Made by a program: the position numbers and the translations under genes. Under the pieces are notes generated by a model. The model was not told where the DNA came from. It searched no databases and saw only the letters and a program-made list of their open reading frames with translations. A stretch of DNA of 34,484 nt from an uncultured Campylobacter sp. (GTDB lineage Bacteria > Campylobacterota > Campylobacteria > Campylobacterales > Campylobacteraceae). The DNA lies in NCBI RefSeq assembly GCF_937973075.1, contig NZ_CALBWL010000035.1:1-34484 (forward strand). Direction: 5' to 3'. Numbering within the stretch: position 1 is the first letter of the stretch; each line of letters begins with the position of its first letter. Positions 8,497-16,117 of the stretch are shown piece by piece.

Positions 8497-10202
8497 GAGC
8501 GCTTGCAGCTATTTTTTTGATTTTTAATCTTGCATTTTGCGAGGCAAATTCTACGCTCTCCGCCGCGCATACGCGCTTAGAATCCAACGTTAGCTCTGCC
8601 GCTAGTGAGAAGAAAGATGAAAATTCCAAGCTATCCGCGTCGCTAAAAGATCAGATCCGTGTTATTGACGATGAGATCAAAAATAATATCTGGGTCTCTC
8701 GCTTTTCAAATTTCATCGGCTATCAAAATTTGCAAAAGCAATCCAGCCAGCTCGAAGCGGAGCTAAAAAAGAGCGCCGGCACCGATAAGATCGCAGAGAT
8801 TCAAAAAAGACTTCGCGCCGTAAAAGAGCAGCTCATACTGCTAAAAGAGTATGAAAAATCTCCGTTTTTAGATATCATCGCGATGCCTGAAACTCCCGAG
8901 CCTGCGCGCATTACAAATCCTTTTTCGATAATTTCTGGTTTTTCTACGATTAGAAATTTGCAAGCTCAAAAGATGGAGCAGAAAAACGCCATCGAAAATA
9001 TTAAAGCTTTAATCGATAAACTTGAAGCAAAAAGGGCGCTATACGAGCGCTTGATGCAGATTGATACGGATGCAAGCGCTGCGGCGGAGCTTAAAAGCCT
9101 AGATTACGAGCTCGGAGAGTTTAGCTCCGCATATGAGATCGCGCAGACTACGTACGACGTTTACGAAAAAAAGATCAACTCCCAAATCGCCGTGCAGACC
9201 GCCGATATAAAAGCTCAAATCAAGCGCGCGGGAAACATCGCCGTGTGGATTTTAATCGTCATGGCGCTATCGTTTTTATGTAAGATAATAGCGAAAAAAT
9301 ATATCAAAAACGACGAGAATTTTTATATCGTAAATAAAGCTATCAACGTTTTAAATTTCACGCTGATCGCGCTGATACTGCTCTTTTCTTACATCGAGAA
9401 TATGACGCATTTCGTGACGGTTTTAGGCTTTGCCTCGGCAGGTCTTGCGATTGCGATGAAAGATATGTTTATGAGCTCCTTAGGCTGGCTTACGATCGTG
9501 CTCGGCGGTAGCTTTCGCGTGGGCGATCGCATCAGGGTGCATAAAAACGGCGAGACCTACGTGGGCGATATCATCGATATTTCAGTGCTTAGGATGACGA
9601 TTTTTGAGGACGTTACTATGACTACGTGGAGAGAAAATAAACGCGCAGGCAGGGTAATTTTTATACCGAATAATTATATTTTTACCGATCTTATCTCAAA
9701 CTATACTCATAGCGGACTTAAGACCGTCTGGGACGGCATCAGCATACTTTTAACTTTTGATAGCAACCATAAAAAGGCGATGTATCTCATAAAAAACATC
9801 GTGCGGAAGTATTCTAAAGGCTATACCGACATCGCCAAAAAACAGATGGGTAAGCTTCGCTCGCAATACAGTATCAAAAATCCAAATGTCGAGCCTAGAA
9901 TTTTCAGCTTTTTTGAGCCATACGGCATTGAAATTTCGGTTTGGTATATGACGAACTCTTACGCGACGCTCGGGCTTCGCAGCAACATCTCGGCTGAAAT
10001 TTTAGACGCGCTAAGAAGCGAGCCCGACATCAAGATCGCCTATCCTGCTTACACGCTTTTTAACGGCAAAAATTATGCGGCTGCGGGCGGAAATTTTGCG
10101 GCGCAAGATCTCGGCTCGGAGCAGCAAGGCTCGCAAAATTTAAACGCAGTGGCGCAGGGCGCGGGCTTTGCCACAGGAAGCGGATCCGGGAGCGAAATTT
10201 GA
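8493..10202 (+). CDS. MscS-family mechanosensitive channel with periplasmic coiled coil
   Basis: The 569-residue product begins with a signal peptide (LAAIFLIFNLAFCEA). Residues of about 25-240 are charged and helical, consistent with a periplasmic coiled-coil region. Membrane helices follow (WILIVMALSFLCKII; VLNFTLIALILLFSYI), and the MscS pore region is FVTVLGFASAGLAIAMKD, then LGWLTIVLGGSFRVGDRI. The cytoplasmic beta and alpha/beta domains follow (FIPNNYIFTDLISNYTHSG). The channel releases osmolytes on hypo-osmotic shock. The C-terminal 40 residues are Gly/Gln/Ser-rich low complexity. It overlaps aroB at one end and mtaB at the other by four bases each. Confidence 0.92.
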   Translation: MRALAAIFLIFNLAFCEANSTLSAAHTRLESNVSSAASEKKDENSKLSASLKDQIRVIDDEIKNNIWVSRFSNFIGYQNLQKQSSQLEAELKKSAGTDKIAEIQKRLRAVKEQLILLKEYEKSPFLDIIAMPETPEPARITNPFSIISGFSTIRNLQAQKMEQKNAIENIKALIDKLEAKRALYERLMQIDTDASAAAELKSLDYELGEFSSAYEIAQTTYDVYEKKINSQIAVQTADIKAQIKRAGNIAVWILIVMALSFLCKIIAKKYIKNDENFYIVNKAINVLNFTLIALILLFSYIENMTHFVTVLGFASAGLAIAMKDMFMSSLGWLTIVLGGSFRVGDRIRVHKNGETYVGDIIDISVLRMTIFEDVTMTTWRENKRAGRVIFIPNNYIFTDLISNYTHSGLKTVWDGISILLTFDSNHKKAMYLIKNIVRKYSKGYTDIAKKQMGKLRSQYSIKNPNVEPRIFSFFEPYGIEISVWYMTNSYATLGLRSNISAEILDALRSEPDIKIAYPAYTLFNGKNYAAAGGNFAAQDLGSEQQGSQNLNAVAQGAGFATGSGSGSEI

Positions 10203-11431
10203 AAATTTATTTTAAAACATTTGGATGCCGCACAAATATCTACGACACGCAGCTTATCAAAAGCAACCTCAAATCGGGCGAGATCACGCACGACGAGCAG
10301 GGCGCGGATGTCGTCGTGATAAACTCCTGCACCGTTACGAACGGCGCCGACGCAGACGTGCGAAACTACGTAAATAAGATGAACCGCCTCGGCAAAAAGA
10401 TATTGCTAACAGGCTGCGGCGCGGTCTCGCGCGGCGAGGAGCTGTATAAAAACGGCGCGGTCTTCGGCGTGTTTGGGATGTCGCAAAAGGAAAAAATCGA
10501 CGAGTTTTTGGGCTCGGAGTCAAAATTTTACGATATCGGCGATCTAAGTAGCGTCGAAAAAAACCTGGTAAGCGACTACGAGGATCACACCAAGGCCTTT
10601 ATTAAAATTCAAGAGGGGTGCGATTTTAACTGCAGCTACTGCATAATCCCCTCCGTGCGCGGCCGCTCGCGCAGTATTGCAGAAAGCGCGATCTTAAAAG
10701 AGGCGGCGAGCCTTGCCGCAAACGGCTTTAGCGAGATCGTGCTAACCGGCACCAATATCGGAAGCTACGGCAAAGCCGCAGGCACGAGCCTGGGCACGCT
10801 GCTTCAAAAGCTGGGCGCGATACGCGGAATTCGCCGTATCCGCTTAGGTAGCATCGAGCCCTCGCAGATCGATGAGAGCTTTCGCGAAATTTTATCCGAG
10901 CCGTGGCTGGAGCGGCATCTGCACATCGCGCTTCAGCACACTTCGCAAAAGATGCTTAGCATAATGCGCCGCCGAAATTCTGCGCTAAAGGATTTGGAGC
11001 TTTTTTGCGAGCTTGCGGAGCGCGGATTTGCGCTGGGGACGGATTTTATCGTCGCGCATCCGGGCGAGAGCGAAGAAATTTGGCTCGAAGCGGTAGAAAA
11101 TTTCAAAAAATTTCCGCTCACGCATCTGCACGCCTTTATCTTTTCGCCGCGACAAGGGACCGCCTCGGCGTCTCTAAAAGGTTGCATAGACGGCAAAACG
11201 GCGAAGGCGCGGCTAAAGATGCTACAAAATATAACGGCGCTGAATAATTATAAATTTCGCCTTTCGCACAAGGTACCGCTAAATGTGCTGATCGAGCGGA
11301 AAAGCGGAGAGTTTTATGAAGGATATGATCAATTTTATGATAAAATTTGGATCAAAAGCGATGAGGATTTGTCGAAAAAATGGATGGAGATAAGGGATTA
11401 TGAGGTTAAATTTGATGGAAATTTTGCATAA
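10199..11431 (+). CDS. mtaB: tRNA t6A37 methylthiotransferase MtaB
   Basis: MtaB is a radical-SAM enzyme that adds a methylthio group to t6A37 of ANN-decoding tRNAs, giving ms2t6A. The N-terminal UPF0004 domain has its three cluster Cys at 10 (FGCRTN), 44 (VINSCTVTNG) and 73 (LLTGCGAV). The radical-SAM cluster is C141-x3-C145-x2-C148 in EGCDFNCSYC, followed by IIPSVRGRSRS. The 410-residue length is normal. The start is TTG, overlapping the MscS stop by four bases, and the end overlaps the FtsH-like gene by 32 bases, showing a tightly coupled operon. Confidence 0.93.
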   Translation: MKIYFKTFGCRTNIYDTQLIKSNLKSGEITHDEQGADVVVINSCTVTNGADADVRNYVNKMNRLGKKILLTGCGAVSRGEELYKNGAVFGVFGMSQKEKIDEFLGSESKFYDIGDLSSVEKNLVSDYEDHTKAFIKIQEGCDFNCSYCIIPSVRGRSRSIAESAILKEAASLAANGFSEIVLTGTNIGSYGKAAGTSLGTLLQKLGAIRGIRRIRLGSIEPSQIDESFREILSEPWLERHLHIALQHTSQKMLSIMRRRNSALKDLELFCELAERGFALGTDFIVAHPGESEEIWLEAVENFKKFPLTHLHAFIFSPRQGTASASLKGCIDGKTAKARLKMLQNITALNNYKFRLSHKVPLNVLIERKSGEFYEGYDQFYDKIWIKSDEDLSKKWMEIRDYEVKFDGNFA

Positions 11432-13181
11432 AATCAAAAAAAGCAAGCTAAATATAATTCTGATTTTTTTGGTGCTGCTTATCGTTTTGCTCTCGATCGT
11501 TTATTTTAAAGACGATTCGCGATACATCACCGAGCGCGAATTTAGCGAGCTAGTCCGCGCAGATCAGATCAAACGCGCGCATATCGAGGACGGCAATTTA
11601 AATTTTACCTATGACGGCAAACACTATAAAATTTTAGTCGATCTCGTAGATCTTAAGGAGCTATCAAATCACGCTCTAATCAGCAAAGAAAAGGATGATG
11701 GCACGAGCGGTATTAGCGCGATTTTGGTGATTTTTACATTCGCATTTTTTCTCTTCGTATATTATTTTGAAACCGTTTTGGCTAGACGCCGCAGGATGGA
11801 CGGCGCCGCGCGTCAGAGCGCTAGCGCAGGCGGCGAGCTCGGTGATCTTTCGCCAAGCGTTAGCGACGTGAGATTTAGCGACGTCGCGGGTATCAGCGAG
11901 GTTAAAGACGAGCTAATCGAGATCGTGGATTTTTTAAAAAATCCCGCAAAATACCGCAATTTCGGCATAAAGCTGCCAAAAGGAATTTTAATGATCGGCG
12001 AGCCCGGCGTCGGCAAGACCCTTATCGCAAAAGCCGTAGCGGGCGAGGCAAACGTACCGTTTTTTTACCAAAGCGGCGCAAGCTTCGCCGAGGTCTTTGT
12101 GGGCGTCGGCGCTAGGCGGGTTCGCGAGCTGTTTGCGAAGGCCAAATCCTGCGCGCCCGCGATTATTTTTATCGACGAGATCGACGCGGTCGGCGGCAAG
12201 CGCGGTATCGGGCGCAACGACGAGCGGGAAGCGACGCTAAATCAGCTGCTGACAGAGATGGACGGATTTGAGGAAAACAGCGGCGTGATGGTAATCGGTG
12301 CGACCAATAAAATAAATTTGATCGACGATGCGCTGCTGCGCTCGGGGCGCTTTGATAGGCGTGTTTTCATCGGGCTTCCGAACTACAAAGACCGCATCGA
12401 AATTTTAAAAATTTACCTCGAGGGCAAAAGATGCAGCGCGAATATCAACAAAGTAAGCCGTCTCTGCGTGGGCTTTAGCGGCGCTGGAGTAGCGACGCTG
12501 GTAAATGAAGCCGCGATCAACGCTCTTAAACGCGGCAGCGATACGATCGAGCTTAGCGATTTTGAAAACGTGCGGATGAGGGTCTTTTACGGCGTGCAAA
12601 AAAGTAGAATTCTAACCGAATACGAAAAGGAGATCCAGGCGTTCTATCAGGGCGCAAAGGCGCTTAGCGCGTATTGGTATTCGTTTAATTTCGAAAAGAT
12701 TGAGCTTTTAAACGATAAATTTTTAAACGAGGATTTCGAGATCGAATCCAAAACGCAAATTTTAAATCAAATCAAAGTGCTTTTAAGCGGCATGGCGGCG
12801 CTACAGATCCATAAAAACGACGCTTTTTCAAATTCCGCTAGCGACGTAAAGCAGGCTATCGCACTGGCGCAAAAAATGGTTTTCGAGCTCGCGATGGGCG
12901 ATAGTTTCACCCCTAGCGCGCAGAGCGTGAATAAAATTTTGCAAGATTGCTACGACGAGGTAAGCGAGATAATCCGCACGATGCAAGATAAGCTAAATCA
13001 AATTTCAAAGCAAATTTTCGTTTATGAGTTCATAACTTTCGAGGATGTTCAAAAGATTTGCGAATCCGATGGTGCGGAGCAAGAAGGCGTCTCCGAGCAA
13101 GAGCAAGATTTGCAAAAGCTGGAAAAAGATAGTGAAAGCTCTGAAGAAAAGCCGCAAGACGGTACGCTAAATTTCGATTAA
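11400..13181 (+). CDS. FtsH-like membrane AAA+ ATPase with a destroyed zinc-protease motif
   Basis: The 593-residue product has the FtsH layout: membrane helix (IILIFLVLLIVLLSIVYF), a small periplasmic domain, a second helix (ISAILVIFTFAFFLFVYYF), then the AAA module. Walker A is GEPGVGKT (200-207), Walker B IIFIDEIDAVGG, and the second region of homology ATNKINLIDDALLRSGRFDRRVF, all intact. At residues 416-420, where FtsH has the zinc motif HEAGH, this protein has YQGAK, losing both His and the catalytic Glu. The third ligand, Asp, appears kept (D482 in ASDVKQA). It should therefore be an ATPase or unfoldase without proteolysis. The acidic C-terminal tail (EQEGVSEQEQ ...) is family-atypical. 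It overlaps mtaB by 32 bases; an internal ATG at 11415 is the alternative start. Confidence 0.88.
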   Translation: MRLNLMEILHKIKKSKLNIILIFLVLLIVLLSIVYFKDDSRYITEREFSELVRADQIKRAHIEDGNLNFTYDGKHYKILVDLVDLKELSNHALISKEKDDGTSGISAILVIFTFAFFLFVYYFETVLARRRRMDGAARQSASAGGELGDLSPSVSDVRFSDVAGISEVKDELIEIVDFLKNPAKYRNFGIKLPKGILMIGEPGVGKTLIAKAVAGEANVPFFYQSGASFAEVFVGVGARRVRELFAKAKSCAPAIIFIDEIDAVGGKRGIGRNDEREATLNQLLTEMDGFEENSGVMVIGATNKINLIDDALLRSGRFDRRVFIGLPNYKDRIEILKIYLEGKRCSANINKVSRLCVGFSGAGVATLVNEAAINALKRGSDTIELSDFENVRMRVFYGVQKSRILTEYEKEIQAFYQGAKALSAYWYSFNFEKIELLNDKFLNEDFEIESKTQILNQIKVLLSGMAALQIHKNDAFSNSASDVKQAIALAQKMVFELAMGDSFTPSAQSVNKILQDCYDEVSEIIRTMQDKLNQISKQIFVYEFITFEDVQKICESDGAEQEGVSEQEQDLQKLEKDSESSEEKPQDGTLNFD

Positions 13182-13210
13182 ATTTTAAAATTCCAATAAA
13201 GGAGAGGAAA

Positions 13211-13738
13211 ATGGTAAAAATAGGTGTTTTAACGATCAGTGATCGCGCTAGCGGTGGCGTTTACGAGGATTTAGGAGGCAAAGAAATAATTGCCGTGATG
13301 GATGATTGGCTAACTTGCGAGAAAGAGTATTTTTATGAAATTGTCCCCGATGAGCTTGAGCAGATCAAAGATAAGCTGATTTATCTTTGCGACGAAGCGG
13401 GTTGTGATTTAGTGCTAACTACGGGTGGCACGGGTCCTGCTCCACGCGATGTAACGCCTGAAGCGACCGAAGCGGTAAGTGAGAAATTAATGCCAGGCTT
13501 TGGCGAATTAATGCGCGCAGAGAGCCAAAAGATCGTGCCTACGGCAATTTTATCTCGCCAGATAGCAGCGATCCGCAAAAAATCTCTGATTATAAACTTA
13601 CCGGGCAATCCAAAAGCGATTAAAGAATGCCTTTTGCCGGTATTTCCTGCCGTGCCGTATTGCATTGATCTAATGGGAGGAAATTACATAACAGCGGATG
13701 AAAATAAGATAAAAATATTCCGTCCTAAACGCAAATAA
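13211..13738 (+). CDS. mog: Molybdopterin adenylyltransferase
   Basis: Mog adenylates molybdopterin before molybdenum insertion. The 175-residue protein shows the MoaB/Mog signatures: VLTISDRASGGVYEDLGG at the start, TTGGTGPAPRDVTPEAT in the middle (Gly-rich loop and conserved Asp), and IINLPGNPKAIKECL near the end. Length is typical. It has a strong ribosome binding site (AAGGAGAGG) and sits 29 bases after the FtsH-like gene. An apparent promoter lies 33 bases after its stop, so the following cluster need not depend on it. Confidence 0.93.
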   Translation: MVKIGVLTISDRASGGVYEDLGGKEIIAVMDDWLTCEKEYFYEIVPDELEQIKDKLIYLCDEAGCDLVLTTGGTGPAPRDVTPEATEAVSEKLMPGFGELMRAESQKIVPTAILSRQIAAIRKKSLIINLPGNPKAIKECLLPVFPAVPYCIDLMGGNYITADENKIKIFRPKRK

Positions 13739-13770
13739 TTCGCAAAATTTAGCAGGAATTAAATGATTTA

Positions 13771-13779
13771 TGATATTAT
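13771..13779 (+). promoter_or_regulatory. Extended -10 promoter-like site before the candidate ferrosome cluster
   Basis: TGaTATTAT is a full extended -10 element, 24 bases before the ATG at 13804, within an AT-rich 65-base gap after mog. A loosely Fur-box-like stretch overlaps it, but it is too weak to call. Confidence 0.45.
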
Positions 13780-13803
13780 TTGGGTGCAAATTTAAGGAAA
13801 AAT

Positions 13804-14121
13804 ATGAAAATAAATCACAACGATATTTTGGAATTTCATAAATATTTTAGCAAAATCAGCCACAGCAAAGGTCGTATTCGCATCCGCGTAAGTCCTAAAA
13901 TAAGGGAGTTGCGAGATAGCGTGAGCGAAGAGAGCCTGAAGGCTAAAATAGCTGCAATTCGCGGGATAAAAGAGTATAAATTTAACTCTCTAATCGGCTC
14001 GCTGACGATTCATTATGATGAAAGCGTTTTTCCGATGCACCTTTGGGAGCAGTTTTTAAGCGGCATCAGTTCGCCTGAGCTAGTAGCGCTTGTAAATTCC
14101 AATATAGAGGCGATTTCTTGA
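13804..14121 (+). CDS. Small HMA-fold-like protein without metal-binding cysteines
   Basis: The start at 13804 is chosen because AAGGAAA lies a few bases upstream; a longer reading from 13780 has no such site. The 105-residue product has the beta-alpha-beta pattern of a heavy-metal-associated (HMA_2-like) domain: GRIRIRVSP, a helix EESLKAKIAAIRGI, then KEYKFNSLIGSLTIHYDES. No CxxC is present; the protein has no Cys at all in that region. The same pattern recurs at the N terminus of the ATPase encoded 2 kb downstream (TRLRIKVAG ... RFNAKIGSLILKLDAG), so the two look paralogous. It overlaps the next gene (TTGA). The role may be docking or regulating the ATPase; that is inference. Confidence 0.75.
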   Translation: MKINHNDILEFHKYFSKISHSKGRIRIRVSPKIRELRDSVSEESLKAKIAAIRGIKEYKFNSLIGSLTIHYDESVFPMHLWEQFLSGISSPELVALVNSNIEAIS

Positions 14122-14729
14122 GCGAAGAAGCATTACGTAGCACTAAAAAATCGCGCAAAATTTCTAATAAATCTCGGAATTTAAATGAGGCGCAAATTGC
14201 AGATATCGCTCTTTTGCTCGAAAAAGAGGCGCAAATTTTACAGTTTTATTCGCTGGGTGCAGTTAAATTTCAAGATAAAAAGTTAGGAGAAATTCTATCT
14301 TTACGAGCTGGATTACTTGAGCGGATGCTAGACTTTGCTAATTCTTGCGAGCTTGGCGCTATGCCTCCTGAAAATAGCAGTGAGGGACTGGTTGCAAAAG
14401 GTATGAATGAGTTTTTGGCTTCGGCGCTTTTGATAGAAAAAAGCTCTATGATGTTTTATGACGATCTAATTAATTCGTGCAAGAACGCGGAATTTAAAGA
14501 GCTGCTGTATAAAGCGCAGGCGGTTTCGTATAATGAAATTTTGCCGATTTTAAAAGAATTAAATTCTAAATGCGAGGTTGATTCAAATTCTTTGAATTTA
14601 ACTGATTTGTTAAATGAAATTTTAAAAAATCCGCAGGAATTAGAGTGGATATTTCAAAAATACGATTTGCAAAATATCTTAAATAGCGCATTTTCCAATT
14701 TAATTAAAGGAATTTTGCAGAAAAATTAA
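14118..14729 (+). CDS. Ferritin-like helical protein, metal ligands degenerate
   Basis: A 203-residue, all-helical, soluble protein starting at a TTG that overlaps the previous stop. After a basic N-terminal 25 residues it has four amphipathic helices in the order and spacing of ferritin-like proteins: ALLLEKEAQILQFYSLGA, LGEILSLRAGLLERMLDF, ASALLIEKSSMMFYDDLIN, and FKELLYKAQAVSYNEILPIL. Each helix carries Glu at a plausible ligand place, but the E-x-x-H motifs of real di-iron ferritins are absent. A second half (residues 150-203) is helical and unassigned. I call it ferritin-like by pattern only; it could be an unrelated helical bundle. Context in an iron-linked cluster makes the idea attractive. 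Confidence 0.6.
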   Translation: MSEEALRSTKKSRKISNKSRNLNEAQIADIALLLEKEAQILQFYSLGAVKFQDKKLGEILSLRAGLLERMLDFANSCELGAMPPENSSEGLVAKGMNEFLASALLIEKSSMMFYDDLINSCKNAEFKELLYKAQAVSYNEILPILKELNSKCEVDSNSLNLTDLLNEILKNPQELEWIFQKYDLQNILNSAFSNLIKGILQKN

Positions 14730-14736
14730 ATTAGGA

Positions 14737-14765
14737 TTGCAAAAATCTAAAAAAATCGCTATAAT
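14737..14765 (+). promoter_or_regulatory. Consensus-like sigma70 promoter inside the cluster
   Basis: TTGCAA (14737-14742) is separated by exactly 17 bases from TATAAT (14760-14765). It lies in the only sizeable gap of the cluster (95 bases), 59 bases before the ATG at 14825. Confidence 0.65.
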
Positions 14766-14778
14766 ATCAAAATCTATG

Positions 14779-14804
14779 TAAAGTTGATAAAATGACTTTA
14801 TAAT
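14779..14804 (+). promoter_or_regulatory. Second TATAAT overlapping an inverted repeat (possible operator)
   Basis: A second perfect TATAAT (14799-14804) lies 20 bases before the ATG of the next gene. It overlaps the right arm of an inverted repeat, TAAAGT (14779-14784) and ACTTTA (14795-14800), separated by 10 bases. A repressor bound there would block this promoter and also sit downstream of the one at 14737-14765. The protein that would bind is unknown. Confidence 0.4.
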
Positions 14805-14824
14805 CTTAACACAAGGAGAATGAA

Positions 14825-15316
14825 ATGCCGATCCCATTTCTAGCAGGTTTTGCGCTTGGTTGCGCGGCGGTTTACGCTTATAACAATCGAGATAAAATCA
14901 AAGAAGGTGCGAATAAAATCGTGAGCAGTAAAAGCGTCGAGGAGCTAAAAAATAGCGTCAAAGGCGGAGCGGAAAAATTAAGCAAAAAATCAAAAGAAAT
15001 TTTTGCGGAAGCCAAAGAAGGCCTAGACGATGTCGCTGAGGCGGTAAAAGGTAAAAGAAAGTCTGGCGGTAAAAAAGCTGCGACAAGTAGCGCCAGCACT
15101 GAGACTAGCACTGTAAAAAAAACCAGAAAAAAGCCGGGACCAAAACCTGGATTTAAAAGAACTAAAAAATCCACTGCGAGCGCTAAGACGGGCGAAACAC
15201 CGGCAGGTGAGACATCCGCAGCATCTACTACTCCACTTAATATCCCGCAGATTGTAAAAATGGACGATAATTCTTTGGCTAAATTTACGTCCGCAGACGA
15301 TAAATCAGAGAAATAG
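14825..15316 (+). CDS. YtxH-like single-pass membrane protein with a polybasic tail
   Basis: The 163-residue product starts with one hydrophobic helix (PFLAGFALGCAAVYAY) followed by the charged NNRDKIKE turn and a long amphipathic helix to about residue 78, the layout of YtxH-like proteins. The middle and end are a Lys/Thr/Ser/Ala/Pro-rich disordered tail with KKTRKKPGPKPGFKRTKKS, then a short acidic end. The ribosome binding site AAGGAG is six bases from the ATG, and two promoter-like boxes precede it. It is the first gene of the compact five-gene block ending at 18533. The tail could bind phosphate polymers, nucleic acid or membrane lipids; this is inference. Confidence 0.72.
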   Translation: MPIPFLAGFALGCAAVYAYNNRDKIKEGANKIVSSKSVEELKNSVKGGAEKLSKKSKEIFAEAKEGLDDVAEAVKGKRKSGGKKAATSSASTETSTVKKTRKKPGPKPGFKRTKKSTASAKTGETPAGETSAASTTPLNIPQIVKMDDNSLAKFTSADDKSEK

Positions 15317-15324
15317 AGGCCTAA

Positions 15325-15627
15325 ATGAATAGATCACTTACGACACAGCGTTCTCCGCTGGATCACGTTTTAAGCGGCGCTATAGCAGGGGCGATCGGCG
15401 GTTGCGCCGTAGAGCTCGTTAAAGCCAAAGAAGGCAAGAGCAAATCTAAAGCGATTCGCGATGCGCTAGATATTGCGCTAAGCGGCGGTATCATCGGCGG
15501 CGGCGCGATTTACAGTGCAAATAAGCTCGTACAAGGCGAGTATCTACGCGCAGCGGCAGGCGTCGCAGTATGCGTAGGCGCGCTCATTGCGGGTAGAAAT
15601 TTTATTCTTAAGGTAGGCAATGAGTAA
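15325..15627 (+). CDS. Small Gly/Ala-rich membrane protein
   Basis: The 100-residue product has three glycine-rich hydrophobic segments: VLSGAIAGAIGGCAVELV, IALSGGIIGGGAIYSANKLV and AAAGVAVCVGALIAGRNFIL, with a basic Lys-rich loop (KAKEGKSKSKAIRD) between the first two. Closely packed G-x-x-x-G helices of this type occur in small magnetosome membrane proteins such as MamC and in other membrane-shaping proteins, but I see no firm homology. It begins 9 bases after the previous gene and its last 8 bases overlap the next gene, so translation is coupled. Confidence 0.72.
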   Translation: MNRSLTTQRSPLDHVLSGAIAGAIGGCAVELVKAKEGKSKSKAIRDALDIALSGGIIGGGAIYSANKLVQGEYLRAAAGVAVCVGALIAGRNFILKVGNE

Positions 15628-16114
15628 TCCGTATATCACAAAAAAAGATTTGAAAGAAATTCTAGACGATTACGATTTTGGTGGCAATAAATATTCTAGC
15701 GGCTCTGCGGGCGGCTTTGACGGCGATGATAAGCTTGGCGGCTGGGCAAAATGGATAAATGAGCGAGTAAATTCCGCACCTTTTAACAGCTCTGCTTCCA
15801 GCAATAATTCGGACAATAAAGATTCTGCCACTCAAAGTTCAAGCGACGTAAATTCTACTCAAAGCTCGCAAAATTCCACTTCCGGTGGAATTTTTAATTC
15901 CTTGGGTGGTAGGCAAAACGCGAGCGGCTTATTCGGTAGCAACTCATTTATCACAGGCATCGCTCTGGGTGCTGCGGCGACCTATTTTCTAACCGACGAA
16001 AACGCGCAAAAAAAGCTTTTTAAGCTCATCGCAAAGGGTACCGAGATGTTTCAGATGGGCATCGAAGAGATGAAAGAGCGATTCGAAGACGCCAAGGCAG
16101 AGATGCAAGAGTAG
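15620..16114 (+). CDS. Second YtxH-like membrane protein with a Ser/Asn-rich linker
   Basis: The 164-residue product begins with a short acidic helix (KKDLKEILDDYDFGG), then a Gly/Ser/Asn-rich disordered stretch (residues 25-105). One membrane helix follows (SFITGIALGAAATYFLT) with the typical YtxH continuation DENAQKKLFK and an amphipathic helix ending KERFEDAKAEMQE. It therefore shares the helix-plus-amphipathic-helix module of the 14825 product, but with the disordered region before the helix rather than after it. It sits between the small Gly-rich membrane gene (8-base overlap) and the ATPase gene (3-base gap). Confidence 0.72.
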   Translation: MSNPYITKKDLKEILDDYDFGGNKYSSGSAGGFDGDDKLGGWAKWINERVNSAPFNSSASSNNSDNKDSATQSSSDVNSTQSSQNSTSGGIFNSLGGRQNASGLFGSNSFITGIALGAAATYFLTDENAQKKLFKLIAKGTEMFQMGIEEMKERFEDAKAEMQE

Positions 16115-16117
16115 TCG

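Noticed and set aside
13761..13780. Fur-box-like sequence before the candidate ferrosome cluster.
   Set aside because: Only about half the 19 positions match by hand alignment, so it was left as a promoter box only.
15160..15175. AT-hook DNA-binding motif in the 14825 product.
   Set aside because: PGPKPGFKR is only loosely like the G-R-P core, and the tail is better described as low-complexity basic.
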